Source: Carettochelys insculpta
Lineage: Eukaryota > Chordata > Testudines > Carettochelyidae
DNA length: 64,000 bases
Direction of reading: 5' to 3'
Assembly (NCBI RefSeq): GCF_033958435.1
Contig: NC_134137.1
Coordinates: 256,230,501 to 256,294,500 of the forward strand
The translations under genes were made by a program, and so were the position numbers. Under the pieces are notes generated by a model. It was not told the origin of the DNA and did no database searches. It worked only from the letters and a program-made list of their open reading frames with translations. This document shows, one piece after another, positions 34,257 through 44,528 of this stretch; within the stretch, counting starts at the first letter, position 1, and each line of letters opens with the position of its first letter.

Positions 34257-34690
34257 ACAGCGTGAGCGCGAGAAGAGCTACGTCACCTTTCTCGCGGCTC
34301 TGCCAGCAGCAGGTCTGTGGTACCCACCACCAGAAGGGAGGGGCCGGGGAAGCGACTCTCCCGCGTCATTAGCCTCAGGTGTGTGCCACGTGATCCGCCC
34401 CTTTGTGGCGTCACAGGCCCCGCGTGCCGGGCAGGCGCTAGCGCGCCGTCCTCGGCGTTGCTTGTCAGCAGTCGGGCGGGAAGGGGCGGGATTCCCGCGC
34501 GCTGGGGGAGGGTGGGGACTAGGCTCCCTGAGGGTGCCGGCCCCGGGGGATGCCGCGCTGGGAGCTGCTGCTGACGCCATCGCAGTGACGGGAGCCTGGA
34601 GCGGCGCAGAGCGATGCAGAGCCCGTCATGGAGGCCAAATATCCTTATCATCGCCTCACCCCCGCCGCGCGGTCAGAGCGCGACACTCCC
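34257..34690. promoter_or_regulatory. CpG island, candidate promoter of PLCZ1 / CAPZA3 region
   Basis: About 430 bp with dense CpGs (GCGCGAGAAGAGC, TAGCGCGCCGTCC, TTCCCGCGCGCTGG) in an otherwise CpG-poor window. It contains CRE half-sites (CGTCA at 34281 and 34409; TGACG at 34572 and 34586), an E-box CACGTG at 34387 and GC boxes GGGCGGG at 34474 and GGGGCGGG at 34483. It lies between the divergent CAPZA3 and PLCZ1 genes. CRE sites fit CREM-type control of spermatid genes, but which gene it drives, and whether it is only a housekeeping-type island, cannot be told from sequence. Confidence 0.55.
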
Positions 34691-35095
34691 CCCCTCCCAC
34701 TACTGCCGGGACAGGGCTGAGAGGGGAGCCCACCCCCGCGAGAGAGATCCAGGAGCCTCCCCACTTGTCAGGAGACCCCACACACGCTGTACATAGAGTG
34801 TAGGAACAGCCCGTCTTCCCCCACATCTCCCGTCATCCCTTCTGAGACTTGAACACCCATGAAGCTCTTCTATCCCCTCCGTTAACAACCCCAGATCTTC
34901 TTCCTTGTCACTGAGCTTTGTGAGTGCCCGACCCCATCAGTTGGTTCACACTTGCCTCGCTATTGCAGCTGAACTACTGCACCTCCTCAGCCTTTACTCC
35001 ACTGCCCTACTTTATTCCATGCATTTTCCTTCCCTTTTCACATTTACTACCACTGTCAGTCTTAAGTCTTCTCTTCCCGCATATTGTCTGGTTTA
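34691..35095. other. Spacer downstream of CpG island
   Basis: C/T-rich sequence without an assigned exon. It could include non-coding first exons, which cannot be recognised here. Confidence 0.3.
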
Positions 35096-36180
35096 TGCTA
35101 TTTCATGTCTATTATTTCCAGAGCCCTACCACATTCACAGTCCATTTTTGTCAATTTCGTGGTTATGAGGTTTTAAAAATCACCAATTTCATGAGACCCC
35201 TATTGAAATCTGCATGCATCTGATGACGCGCGTCTTTATCCACGAAAGCTTATGCTCCAAAATATCTGTTAGTCTATGAGGTGCCATAGGATGTCTTGCT
35301 GTTCTCAAAGATACAGACTAACACGGCTACCTCTCTGATACTGTTTAAATGTGATATTTCATAGGGTGTTTTAATTCTTGGAGTCCTGACCCAGAAAGGA
35401 GTTGTGTGGCAGTTGCAAGGTTTTTGGAGTAGGGGTTGTGTACTGTTATCCATACTTACGCACTGCTGCAACTGGTGGCATTCCCTTCAGAGGTGAGCAG
35501 ATGGAAATGGAGCATCTTTTGGTCAGGAGCCCAGTTTTAAAGGCAGAGTGGCTGCCAGCAGCACTGCAGAAATAAAGATGGTATGGTGTGGTATTGCCAA
35601 CCTGACTTACGCACTTCTGTCCACAGAGCTAGTCCCTTAGCAATTGCCACTCTCTGGCTGCCCAGATCTGAAGGCAGCAGCACGCTTACTTTTGTGGCAC
35701 TGCTGGTAGGGCATTGCCTTTAGAACTGATTACCACTTTCTAGCCTTCCAGCTTTGAAGGAAGCACAGAAATAAGAATAGCAATATCATGACCCTCCAAA
35801 ATAATTTGGAGACCCCTTTAATCAGTGCTTTTTTTTCCTACAAGAAAAGGTGCTGGAACTCAAGTCTGATGATTCCTCTTAGGAGTTAGGGTGTTCAGTC
35901 TTAATGCCCCAGTTCCCATGCTGCTTGGGACTGGTGGGGACTCCTATCCTGGTCCCTGTGCTGCTGCAGAACCAGCGGTGAAAATTTTTCTGATGTTCTA
36001 ATGGACAAAGGGTGCCAGAACTCCATTCCTGTGTTCTGACAGAGAAAAAGCCATGCCTGTAATTCTGTTTTGTATCGGGACCCCCAATTTGAAAGACACT
36101 GATGTCCCCCATGTGAAATCTGTGTAGTATAGGGTGAAAGCACACAAAAGACCAGATTTCACAGCCCATCACGCGTTTTT
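35096..36180 (+). repeat. Unclassified interspersed repeat, split by a Penelope fragment
   Basis: CAATTTCGTGGTTATGAGG, TTTTAAAAATCACCAATTTC, CTGACCCAGAAAGGAGTTGT and paired TACTTACGCACTGCTGC / GCACTGCAGAAATAAAG arms look like a widespread turtle repeat with internal complementary blocks. The end near 36140-36180 (ACCAGATTTCACAGCCCATC) has the same style. It is interrupted at 35217-35340. An ATG in it (35510, MEME...) was considered and rejected as a PLCZ1 start. Confidence 0.4.
35217..35340 (+). mobile_element. Penelope-like terminal repeat fragment
   Basis: ATCCACGAAAGCTTATGCTC, ATCTGTTAGTCTATGAGGTG and GACTAACACGGCTACCTCTC are the same order of blocks as at 54660-54787 and 55330-55428. A solo terminal copy. 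Confidence 0.6.
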
Positions 36181-36444
36181 CATGGTCGTGAATTTAGAAG
36201 GAACCATGTTCCTTTTTACCTATTTTCCCTTTAAACTGTCGTTCTTCCTCCAGTGCTCCTCTAACCTAGATTGTAATAAAATAAATAACAGAAATATTTT
36301 TCTGTTAATTGTTTGGAATGAAAGACAGAAGAAGCATAGTATGTTTGGCTTAAAAACAAGTATGTTTTCCCATAAAAGATACTTTAGTGGGTTATATATT
36401 TCCTTAACATATTTCTCTTTACATGGTTTTTGTCCATCATTCAG
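36181..36444. other. Intron upstream of the first PLCZ1 exon found
   Basis: AT-rich, ending in a polypyrimidine-type acceptor (TTTTTGTCCATCATTCAG) immediately before 36445. Confidence 0.5.
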
Positions 36445-36546
36445 GATGAGTTTAGAATGGGAAGGATTAATTTAGAGAAGACGTTGAAATTACTTGTTAA
36501 GCTGAACGTCCCTTTTGACTATGTTCATGTAAAATACATTTTTAAG
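36445..36546 (+). CDS. PLCZ1: Phospholipase C zeta, EF-hand region coding exon
   Basis: A 102-bp exon between acceptor TCATTCAG|GATGAG and donor AAG|GTGAGA, open in phase 0 for 34 codons. Translation starts DEFRMGRINLEKTLKLL and ends DYVHVKYIFK. This matches the N-terminal helix-loop segment of PLC zeta before its EF-hands (human has a DDFRGGKINLEKT...YIHVKQIFK-type sequence). PLC zeta is the sperm factor that hydrolyses PIP2 to trigger egg calcium oscillations. The preceding short exon with the start codon was not found. Assignment rests on similarity, splice sites, phase agreement with the exon at 41242 and the CAPZA3 neighbour. Confidence 0.85.
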
Positions 36547-39090
36547 GTGAGAAAATAGCCAAGTATTAATGTAAGTATATTCAGAATGACAAGACAACTA
36601 AGGGCTATTTGAGGCTACAGGGATAGTTTTGTTAGATGTGCCAAATTAATGGCTGAGTGCAGAGCTGACCCTACCAATGCTGGTGTCCTGTGCAGCCCAG
36701 CACTGGCACGTGTGCGCGCGCAAGGGACATGGGGAGGATGCTGCAGGGCAGAAGCTGTGGGGGAGGAGAGGGCAGAATTAGGGTTGCTGACTCCCCTGGG
36801 CTGGAAGCCATTGCCACAAATAGTCTTAGGTCCATCCATTTGGGAGAATTAGTATTCCTAGGCAGGAGCCCAAAAGTTCACCTGACAGCCCTAGGTGAGT
36901 AGGCAGGAAGTGCAGGTGCTGTGAGCACGGGCTGAAGGAGCAGAAGCCAGCCATGCAGCTGGTCGGAAAGAAGTGGTGCTTTGAAGGGGAAACAGGTGCT
37001 TCTCTCATGCTGCCAACTGTGCAGCTGCCCTCTAGTCCAGAGTCTTCAGTCCTGTGTTCATTCCGCTTGCTGTTATCTGGTGAGTAAGGGTTGGAAGCAG
37101 CCCACGAGGGTGGTGGGGGGTGGGAGCCCAGCTGGGGGTTGGGCCAGCTGTAGTAGCTGGTGCAGAAGCTGTGGGTTGTGGGAGGGGCACTGGAACCCAT
37201 CCACGGTACCAAGCTCTGTGAAGACTCATTAAATTTGGGGCAGTTTGGTGCTTCAAATTTCATAGTGCCGTATGCCACTGAATGTTTTTTGTGTTGGTAG
37301 GAATGGCCTTGGACGAGTGGCAGAAAGCCTGTATTTTTCTGTAGCATGGGTATTTCATAGGCAGCAACAATACAGTCTTTCTTACTGCCTCCTCAGCATG
37401 TTTTGGGTTAGATTGCCCCTAGGTGGTAGGAGGAGAATTCAGTCTTCATAACTTTAATGAAACTAAGAAGTGTATTGGTTTTATGACATTTACAGCTTAC
37501 TAGAAGGAACTGGATTAACTACCAAATTTATTTAACACAAGCCACTAATCAACAACCAGGTCACAAAGGGTTTACTACAGTGTTTGGCTTTCAAACACTC
37601 TTAGGTTTCAAAATATATTTTACTAGTAGGCTCTATCAATCAGATATGTGTTCATTGTCATTACAAGAATAATGATTTCAAATGGAATGTGCATAGTTTT
37701 AAAATAGCACTGATATGTCTCTAGTTTTAAAATATACTGAAGGGCAGGTAGATTTCTTTGTAGAACAGTAGGTAGTATCATATTCTAAAGAGAGTGACCT
37801 GACTCTTTTGGAGAATGATCCACACTGAACCTACTGAAAAAAATCTCTTCCTATTCCTCTGTTTTCCTACTCTGAATTTTTTTCTAGAAATAATGTGATT
37901 ATTCTTTTTGTAAAGTGGGCATTTTGTAGAACAGAAAATTCATGACAATATTGGTTTACAATCATGCAAAGTGTGTTTATGAGATAAGTGTGCTGTTGCA
38001 TTTCACTTTTTTTAAGGTGTTAGTTTTGATGTATAAGGTCATATGTGGCTTGGCTCATGTCTGCCTGAAGACTGACTTCTCAAATCAGAAAACTAATATG
38101 ATAGTTCAGGTTAATTAAGGTGTTCAAGATAACAATCTGCAAATTTAAAAAGAAAGACTGAAGGCAGGGCACTTTTGATGGAGGATTTTCAAGTCTGGAA
38201 TTCACTTCCTGGTGCAGTTTGACAAAGCTGGAGTCTGCTCACCCCTTGGACCAAGGCTCACCCCTGCTTTGACCCTCTTGAGTATTAGCAGATTTTTGTG
38301 TTTATTATTTTATGTGCTTTCTGTTACATTATTTTTGGAGAGAAATTTTAGGTGAATGACTGCAGACTGAAAAAAAAAAGAATTATTACTTGAGGGAGTG
38401 GTCTGTTTAGAATAGGAACAATCTAATTGGGTGCAGTACCATTGCATATTCAGTGCTGTTTAGAAGAGAGTTGAAGGGCTGTGACTAAACAGTTCATTCT
38501 GTATGAGAGGGCGTGTACGCAGATCTTCTACCAAGATGCAGCTTTTCTTTTTCTTTTTTAACTTTAATTTCTTTTTCTGTCATACTATTTTAGGTAGTAT
38601 AAGAAAATGGGGAGATTACAGTTTGCTAAAGAATAACACATTTTCTGGAGCTTTTTCATTTCAACTGGAAATTCTTTTGTTAAACTTACTACTTTTTCTG
38701 AATAGCAAAGAGGTGAAGTGTATTAATAAAACTGAAGATATAATAAGGAGGTAGAGACATACATAGAAATCTATACTTTGCAGTGATGTTATAGCCATGT
38801 CAGTCACAGGATATTAGAGAGATATGTTGGGAAAGATAATATATTTTATTGGAACAATGTTTGGTGGCGAAATAGACAAACTTTTGAGCTTACATATATC
38901 TGAAGAAGAATTTTTTTTGTAACATTGAAAGCTTGTATTTCTCTCACAATGGAAATTGATCCAGTAAAAGATGTTACCTCACCGATCTTGTCTCTTTAGT
39001 ATAAATTTGCAGTAGTCTAGGTTGGTTCTTACGTGGTGGCCCCCATTAGTGTAGTTTCCAAATGCTTCTGTGAAGCTAGGAAGTCTGGTT
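36547..39090. other. PLCZ1 intron, no further exon recognised
   Basis: Intron sequence, with a probable unclassified repeat at about 36640-36900 (GC-rich, GTGTGCGCGCG) and AT-rich remainder. A frame fragment LVLMYKVICGLAH near 38015-38060 recalls LINE ORF2 ends but is too short to call. Confidence 0.5.
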
Positions 39091-39094
39091 TTTT

Positions 39095-39245
39095 TTCCCG
39101 TTTCATGGATGGGAAATGGAGGCAAAGAGAATTTATTCTGCTTGCCCAAAGTCACATGGAAGGTCTGTGGCAAAGCCAGGAACTGAACCTGGATCTTTTG
39201 AGTCCAATTGGACTTAAAACCCAGAGCATTATCCAAATTTTTGAG
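39095..39245 (+). repeat. MIR SINE fragment
   Basis: TTTCATGGATGGGAAATGGA, GGCAAAGAGAATTTATTCTG, CTTGCCCAAAGTCACATGGA and GTCTGTGGCAAAGCCAGGAA follow the MIR core closely, ending with ACTGAACCTGGATCTTTTGA. Plus-strand orientation, old copy. Confidence 0.85.
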
Positions 39246-40173
39246 GTTGTAATTTTGCAATTTCTCAATCAGTGCTAAATGTTACTAGTTTCTTGTATCA
39301 AGTTTTCTTTGTTATTTTAGTAAATCTGTTATAGAATTTCTTTTGAACAGTCACCATTCAAGCAATCAGTAATTATATGCTAGTTATATACTACCTGATT
39401 ATCTTTAGAAGGCCTCAAAATACTTTTCTGTTGCATTGACTTGGGTTACTTAATACAATTTTTTAGTTTTATAAGTTTGCAGTTTTAGAAATCTATTTCA
39501 CTAATGACTAGATTACCAGCTCCTTCCTGAGTAAAGCAATATTGAATCTTTCATCTCGAGGACATTGTTTCAAATCTTTCACAGATTGGTAGTGAATAAA
39601 AATCTTCATCAAATGATAGCTGGGCATTTTCCCTGTCAGGCTAGTTTTCACTAGACACTAACCACCATAGCTGACATGATATTAGGCACTAATTATTGTC
39701 ATCCATGGTCATCTCAGGACCTAGGAAATTAATAATACTAAATATCTTTCCATACTATGGTGCTCTTTGGAGAAGAGAGCTGAAGCAGATTGATGGAGAG
39801 TAGTGCAATTCAATTTTTATTTATATTTCCTGTGCTGTTTTTGTTTTGCAAATAAACAGACCTTGTTCAGTCACAAAGTACATTATAGCACCTATTATGA
39901 ATAATCAATTTAAAAAATTAAAGAGAAAAAACCTACACTGGGAAAACCGAATTCCATATATTTAGAAAATTTTTAAAGGAATAATTTTGGTGAGTCTTTG
40001 AAAAATATTTATGCTATAGATACTCAGAGTTGTCTTCATTCTAGTTTTTATTTCTACCTCTTTTTTCACCCTTATTTTCTAGTGGCTTATGACAATCAAC
40101 CATTGAAATGAATCCATATTCTAACATCTGGAAAGCTCCATTTACAGAGAGTGTATAATTAAGAAATTCTAAA
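39246..40173. other. PLCZ1 intron, nothing recognised
   Basis: AT-rich; no supported feature. Confidence 0.5.
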
Positions 40174-40605
40174 GGCTTATCTACACTAGCTCCCTCCTTC
40201 AAAGGGGGCATGCCAATCAGCCCAATCAGAGAATAGCAACGAGGTACCGTGTTGCATGTACAGCGCCTCATTAGCATAATTCCCGCCACATGAACTTCAA
40301 AGTTGCTAACGTCGAAGTGACAGAAAGCAGTGTAGCCATGGGCACTTTGAAGTCCCCATGCAATTTTGAAATTCCCTTACTCCCAAAACGTTTTGGGAGT
40401 AAGGGAACTTCGCAGTTGCGCAGGACTTCGAAGTGCCCATGGTTACACTGCTTTCTGCGACTTCGAAGTTAGCAGCTTTGAAGTTTGCGCAGTGGGAATT
40501 ATGCTAATGAGGCACTGCATATGCAGCATTGCACCTTATTGCTATTATCTGATTGGGCTTTTTTACTTCCCTCCTTCAAAGGAGGAGGCTAGTGTAGATG
40601 AGTCC
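40174..40605. mobile_element. Palindromic Harbinger MITE in PLCZ1 intron
   Basis: Left GGCTTATCTACACTAGCTCC, right GGCTAGTGTAGATGAGTCC. Inverted arms: CATGGGCACTTTGAAGTCCC and GGGAGTAAGGGAACTTCG with their counterparts, meeting at about 40390 (CCAAAACGTTTTGG). Flanks AAA and TAA nearly match. Confidence 0.8.
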
Positions 40606-41241
40606 TAAGTGTATGAATAGTTGGTCAAAACTTAAATGATCTTAATCTCTTAAAAGTTCAGCAAAGTCATATATTTAAACTTGCAAAAAACAATTTAGAT
40701 GTGATTGCCATAGGAATTTGATCTTATGATGATTTGGTCATACTTAACTCACTTATTTGAGGAATATGTACTCTTCCTAATTTTAAAATAGAACTTTTAC
40801 AGTATTTACAGAATGATTTAAAATAGTAACTTGATGCGCAAGCATGTGTTTATTTTTTCACTATCATGATAAACTTTCTTTGTGGTACAGCATTATCAAA
40901 TTAAAATACATATTTCTGTATAAGATTTTGTGAATTCATGCATTTTAATCTAATTCATAGAATATGTAGAAATATTTTGCAATTGACAATATGCAATTTA
41001 TATTATACAATACAATGTAAACTTAATTGCATAAAATAACAGAGTTTTGAAGAGGCAAGGCAAAGATTCTGAAATTTGCTATCTGCATCATCAGTTAGAA
41101 TAGAATAGTATTGCATCATGTCCATGCACTGGAAAACTTGGCTCAATGTTTTAACTGATATAGTGGTTCTTAACGATACACTTTTACATTTTAATGCCGT
41201 AATTTTCATATATATTTGCACGCAATCATTTCTGTTTTCAG
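40606..41241. other. PLCZ1 intron end
   Basis: AT-rich intron sequence that ends in TTTCTGTTTTCAG at 41241, the acceptor of the next exon. Confidence 0.6.
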
Positions 41242-41476
41242 AAAACAAGTAGTCAGCGGAAGAGTGGAACTATAACTATAGAAGAATTCAGGGTAATTTA
41301 TCGAACCCTTGCACACAGAAGTGAAGTCCTTGAACTCTTCAACAGTTATTCTCCAAACCGCAAAATTCTGCCTGAAACAAACCTGATCGAATTTCTCAGA
41401 AAAGAACAGTTTGAAATGAATGCTGATGAAGCAATGGCCTCTGAACTCATTGCACAGTATGAACCCATTGAAGAAG
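41242..41476 (+). CDS. PLCZ1: Phospholipase C zeta, EF-hand coding exon
   Basis: A 235-bp exon between acceptor TGTTTTCAG|AAAACA and donor GAAGAAG|GTACAC, open for 78 codons plus one base (phase 0 to phase 1). Translation includes SGTITIEEFRVIYRTLAHRS, EVLELFNSYSPNRKILPET, NLIEFLRKEQFEM and ELIAQYEPIEE. These are the EF-hand exit (TITIEEF), the EIFNTYS-ENRKIL block, the NL-FL-EQ block and the YEPIEE segment just before the PLC X domain, in PLC zeta order. The acidic residues that open the first calcium loop are not in this exon (it starts KTSSQRKSG), so calcium binding by that loop looks doubtful. The following X-domain exon was not found. Confidence 0.9.
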
Positions 41477-42720
41477 GTACACTGTATCTTTAACATAATG
41501 TTGGATTCTCAGATTTTGTTACTGTTACTATTTATGTATGTATGCATATTCATTTTAAATACTTATCTGATGATAGCATTGTTATGAAAACTTATGAAAA
41601 ACTGTCAACTGGGTAACGTGTCTGCTTCACAAAGAGAGAATTTGAGATCTTTTAGCACATGGACAGAATATCAGCTGTTTTTCAAGTTCAGATCCTTAAA
41701 CTACTATGTATATATTATAAGCAACATTTAGTAAATTTACCATAAATTTATACAGGAGATGACTGTAATATAGTGCATGCAATTTCCTGTAGGTAGGTGA
41801 TTCAGATTTTAGTATTGTACCCTGAACAGATATAAAAGTTGTATGGGGTCTCCTGTGTTGTAGTATTTTATGTAAAACCATGCAAAGTGACTAGTTAAAG
41901 CCCTGAATATTTTGTTAGGCTGCTGAGAAATGTGAAAGAGCCTTTGCTGTGCTGGGCTGGCAAACTGTGACACTTACTGGTGATTAATAAAGCAAAATGA
42001 GCTTTGGTTGCTTAGTTCAATAATGCACTAAAGAGGTGAAAAATAAAAACTGTGTATCCTAAGTCATATAGCCTCAAATAATATTCCTCTTCAACATTAG
42101 ATTACAAGAGAAAAATAAATATTTTAAAAATGAATTTGAAGTGTGTAAAAAGTAAAATGAAGATTTGAATCATTACTTATTCTGTAGCTTGAGACCTTTT
42201 TAATTTGTCTTGATAAAATGTGATGACTAAGGACAATAAGTATGAAAGCAAAAATAGAACTAAATTGTATATAAATTACTTTAGCTTAAGAGATCTGTTT
42301 CACCACCATATTACAGTAAAATGAAGGCTTTTTTGTGAGTTCTATTATTTTACTCTTAATAAAAGAATTTGATTTTGTTGTGTTACTTGTAAGTCAGTTT
42401 TTATTAGTCTGTTGTTATCAGTGAAGTACAAGATAGGGTAGAGCTTACAAGTCTGAATAATACTAAATTTTGATACATTACATCAACAAAGTCATTGTTC
42501 AAGTTTGAATTTATTACTTTTAGAATAGTAGTAACTGCCTTTCAAATAGTTTCAAGCATACTTTTGTAGTGGGTACTTCTGTGATTTGAGTGTTGTAAGG
42601 TTAATTTACACATAAGACTCACAAGTTGAGTTGAGTGCTTTTGGCAACTAAACAAAATTGATACAATCAAAATCCTGTATACCATGCAACAAGCTGAATC
42701 TAAATTCTTCATTAAAGGTC
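41477..42720. other. PLCZ1 intron, nothing recognised
   Basis: AT-rich, unique-looking; no exon or repeat boundary could be supported. Confidence 0.5.
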
Positions 42721-42724
42721 CAGG

Positions 42725-43165
42725 CCATGTGCAAACTCATGTAGTACCTAGAGATGCTAAGATCTCATCTGGGGTGAGTGAAGTCTCTGCTCCACAGGCT
42801 AGGGTGAGAGCCAGTTGGCCTTTAGCTCATGTGGTAGAGTGCAGGACTTTAGCCCTTGTACTCATAGGTTCTATCCCTAGTGCTAGCAACCCAGGTGTGT
42901 CAGCATTACAATGGGTGCATTGGCTGGGAAGAACTGCTGGAAGGTCTCAGAAGCTTGGGATGTGCTTCCTCAGTCCAGGGATGCATGTAGTACTCACAGA
43001 CAGTGAGATCTCATCTGGGGTGAGTGAAGTCTCTGCTCTACAGCCTAGGCTCAGAGCTAGCTGGCCTTCAGCTTGTGGTGGAGGGCAGGGCTTTAGACCC
43101 TGTGCTCACAGGTTCTATTCCTGGTGCCAGCAACTCAGGTCAGTCAGCATTACACTCAGTAAACT
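42725..43165 (+). repeat. Tandem pair of tRNA-derived SINE units
   Basis: Two copies of one unit (about 42725-42975 and 42976-43165), each with AGATCTCATCTGGGGTGAGT, GAAGTCTCTGCTC and a tRNA-like part. Copy 1 has an A-box-like TTAGCTCATGTGG (42822) and a B box GGTTCTATCCC (42868); copy 2 has GGTTCTATTCC (43111). The second A box is damaged (CAGCTTGTGGTGG). It is a Pol III-type SINE rather than a functional tRNA, since no foldable acceptor stem was seen. Confidence 0.65.
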
Positions 43166-43510
43166 GTGTATTTGCATTTTCAGGTTACTCTGCAACTATG
43201 ACAACTAGAAATATATGTACTAATTGAAACAAAAACAAAGCTTAGACTCTGAAGCATAATTCTTTGAGGGAAGGGGAATTACACAGCAAATGCTATGGGC
43301 ACTGAAAACACACCCCCCTGAATATAATCTGTGTATTTTATAAAGCATAGCCACAACAATAAAAGTTAATTAATAATTAATTACATTGTTTTCATTGTAT
43401 TGACAATACATCTGTTTGAACTCTTCTTATGGGATGTTCCATTAAGAGAACTGCTAGTGTTTGCTATCTAATGTATTTGATTGCTCAGTATTCTGAATGC
43501 AAAATGGATC
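43166..43510. other. Intronic spacer
   Basis: AT-rich sequence with nothing supported. Confidence 0.5.
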
Positions 43511-43680
43511 ATAACATAAGAATGGCTACATTGGGTCTGACCAGATTTCCATCTAGTCCAGTATCCTATCTGCTGACTGTAGCCAGTGCCAAGTGTCCCA
43601 AAAGGAATGAACAGAACAGCTAATCATCAGGAGATCCATCCCCTATTGTCCACTCCCAGCTTCTGGTAAGCAGAGGCTGG
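43511..43680 (-). mobile_element. CR1 LINE 3' end fragment
   Basis: ATAACATAAGAATGGCTACA, ATTGGGTCTGACCAGA and CCAGTATCCTATCTGCTGAC match the 3' UTR of the CR1 at 14757, same orientation, diverged and very short. Confidence 0.75.
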
Positions 43681-43839
43681 ACACTGTGTAACAGGGTTGG
43701 ACTTGCTGCTGTAGCACCTCCTGCTGGTTACTTTGGGAATTAGCTCACTCATCAGCAGGGCATCCCCTTCAGGCTGATGTGTCATCTGTAACCTGAGAAA
43801 GATTCTCACCAGCAATCACAGCGTACACCACAATTATAC

Positions 43840-44528
43840 AAATCCTGGAATGTTTCCTTGCAGTAAACCACCCTGCCAACTTTGTCCAGATATTTATTGT
43901 GGGGATACCATCACTGGACCTAACCATGTTAGTTACAAGATCAAAGGCATATTCTCATGCAATTGCAGAAACATTATGTATGGTATTATGTGCTAACAAT
44001 GCCCTGACACCATGTACATTGGACAGACTGGGCAAACCTTCACCAAAGAATAAATAGACACAGAGCAGACATCAAGAAACTCAATACGCATAACCCTGTC
44101 AGTGAACACTTCAGTGGAGTGGGCCATTGTGTTAAAGACCTGAGAACCTCTGTCCTGCATCACAGAGAACAGCAAATTAGAGCATGAGGCTTCTGAGTTA
44201 GAGTACATGTTCAAATTTGACACACTAACACGTGGTATGAACAGAGACATCAACTAGTTCACGCATCACAAAGACTGCTTCCTATTTTTTATGCTTGTTA
44301 TTATCTCAGGCAGGACAATTGACATACCTCCACCTCTCACTTCCTTCCTTCTATCCTATTTGATTTGACTGTTTTTATTGCATTTTTTTTTTGGTCCTGT
44401 GAACTTATATAAGCCAGTCTGTATTAGAAATAAAATTGATCTGAAGAAGTGGGTCTGTCCCACGAAAGCTCATCACAGAATAAATAATTTTGTTAGTTTT
44501 TAAAGTGTTACATTTATGCTGGTTTGCT
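43840..44528 (+). pseudogene. Penelope-like retroelement: GIY-YIG endonuclease end plus terminal repeat
   Basis: Plus-strand translation from about 43870 gives PCQLCPDIYCGDTITGPN, IFSCNCRNIMYGIMC, a TAA stop, then QCPDTMYIGQTGQTFTK and, after a one-base frameshift near 44050, INRHRADIKKLNTHNPVSEHF and GVGHCVKDLRTSVL. The YIGQT motif with a cysteine cluster before it and RHRADI after it is the GIY-YIG (Uri-type) endonuclease of Penelope-like elements, which nicks target DNA for reverse transcription. The reverse transcriptase part is not present. A 3' untranslated part leads to the terminal repeat block GAAGAAGTGGGTCTGTCCCA ... TTTTGTTAGTTTTTAAAGTG at 44440-44528. Confidence 0.75.

Noticed and set aside
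34381..34803. 140-codon frame in the CpG island as a protein or as the PLCZ1 first exon
   Set aside because: Arginine/proline/alanine-rich composition typical of CpG islands, with no similarity to the PLC zeta N-terminus and no suitable donor.
35510..35550. MEME... start as PLCZ1 N-terminus
   Set aside because: It lies inside an interspersed repeat and has no splice donor after it.
38015..38300. LINE ORF2-like fragment (LVLMYKVICGLAH)
   Set aside because: Too short; the following sequence does not continue with LINE motifs.
42822..42880. Functional tRNA gene
   Set aside because: A- and B-box-like sites are present but no acceptor stem or anticodon arm could be folded, and the unit is a tandem SINE.
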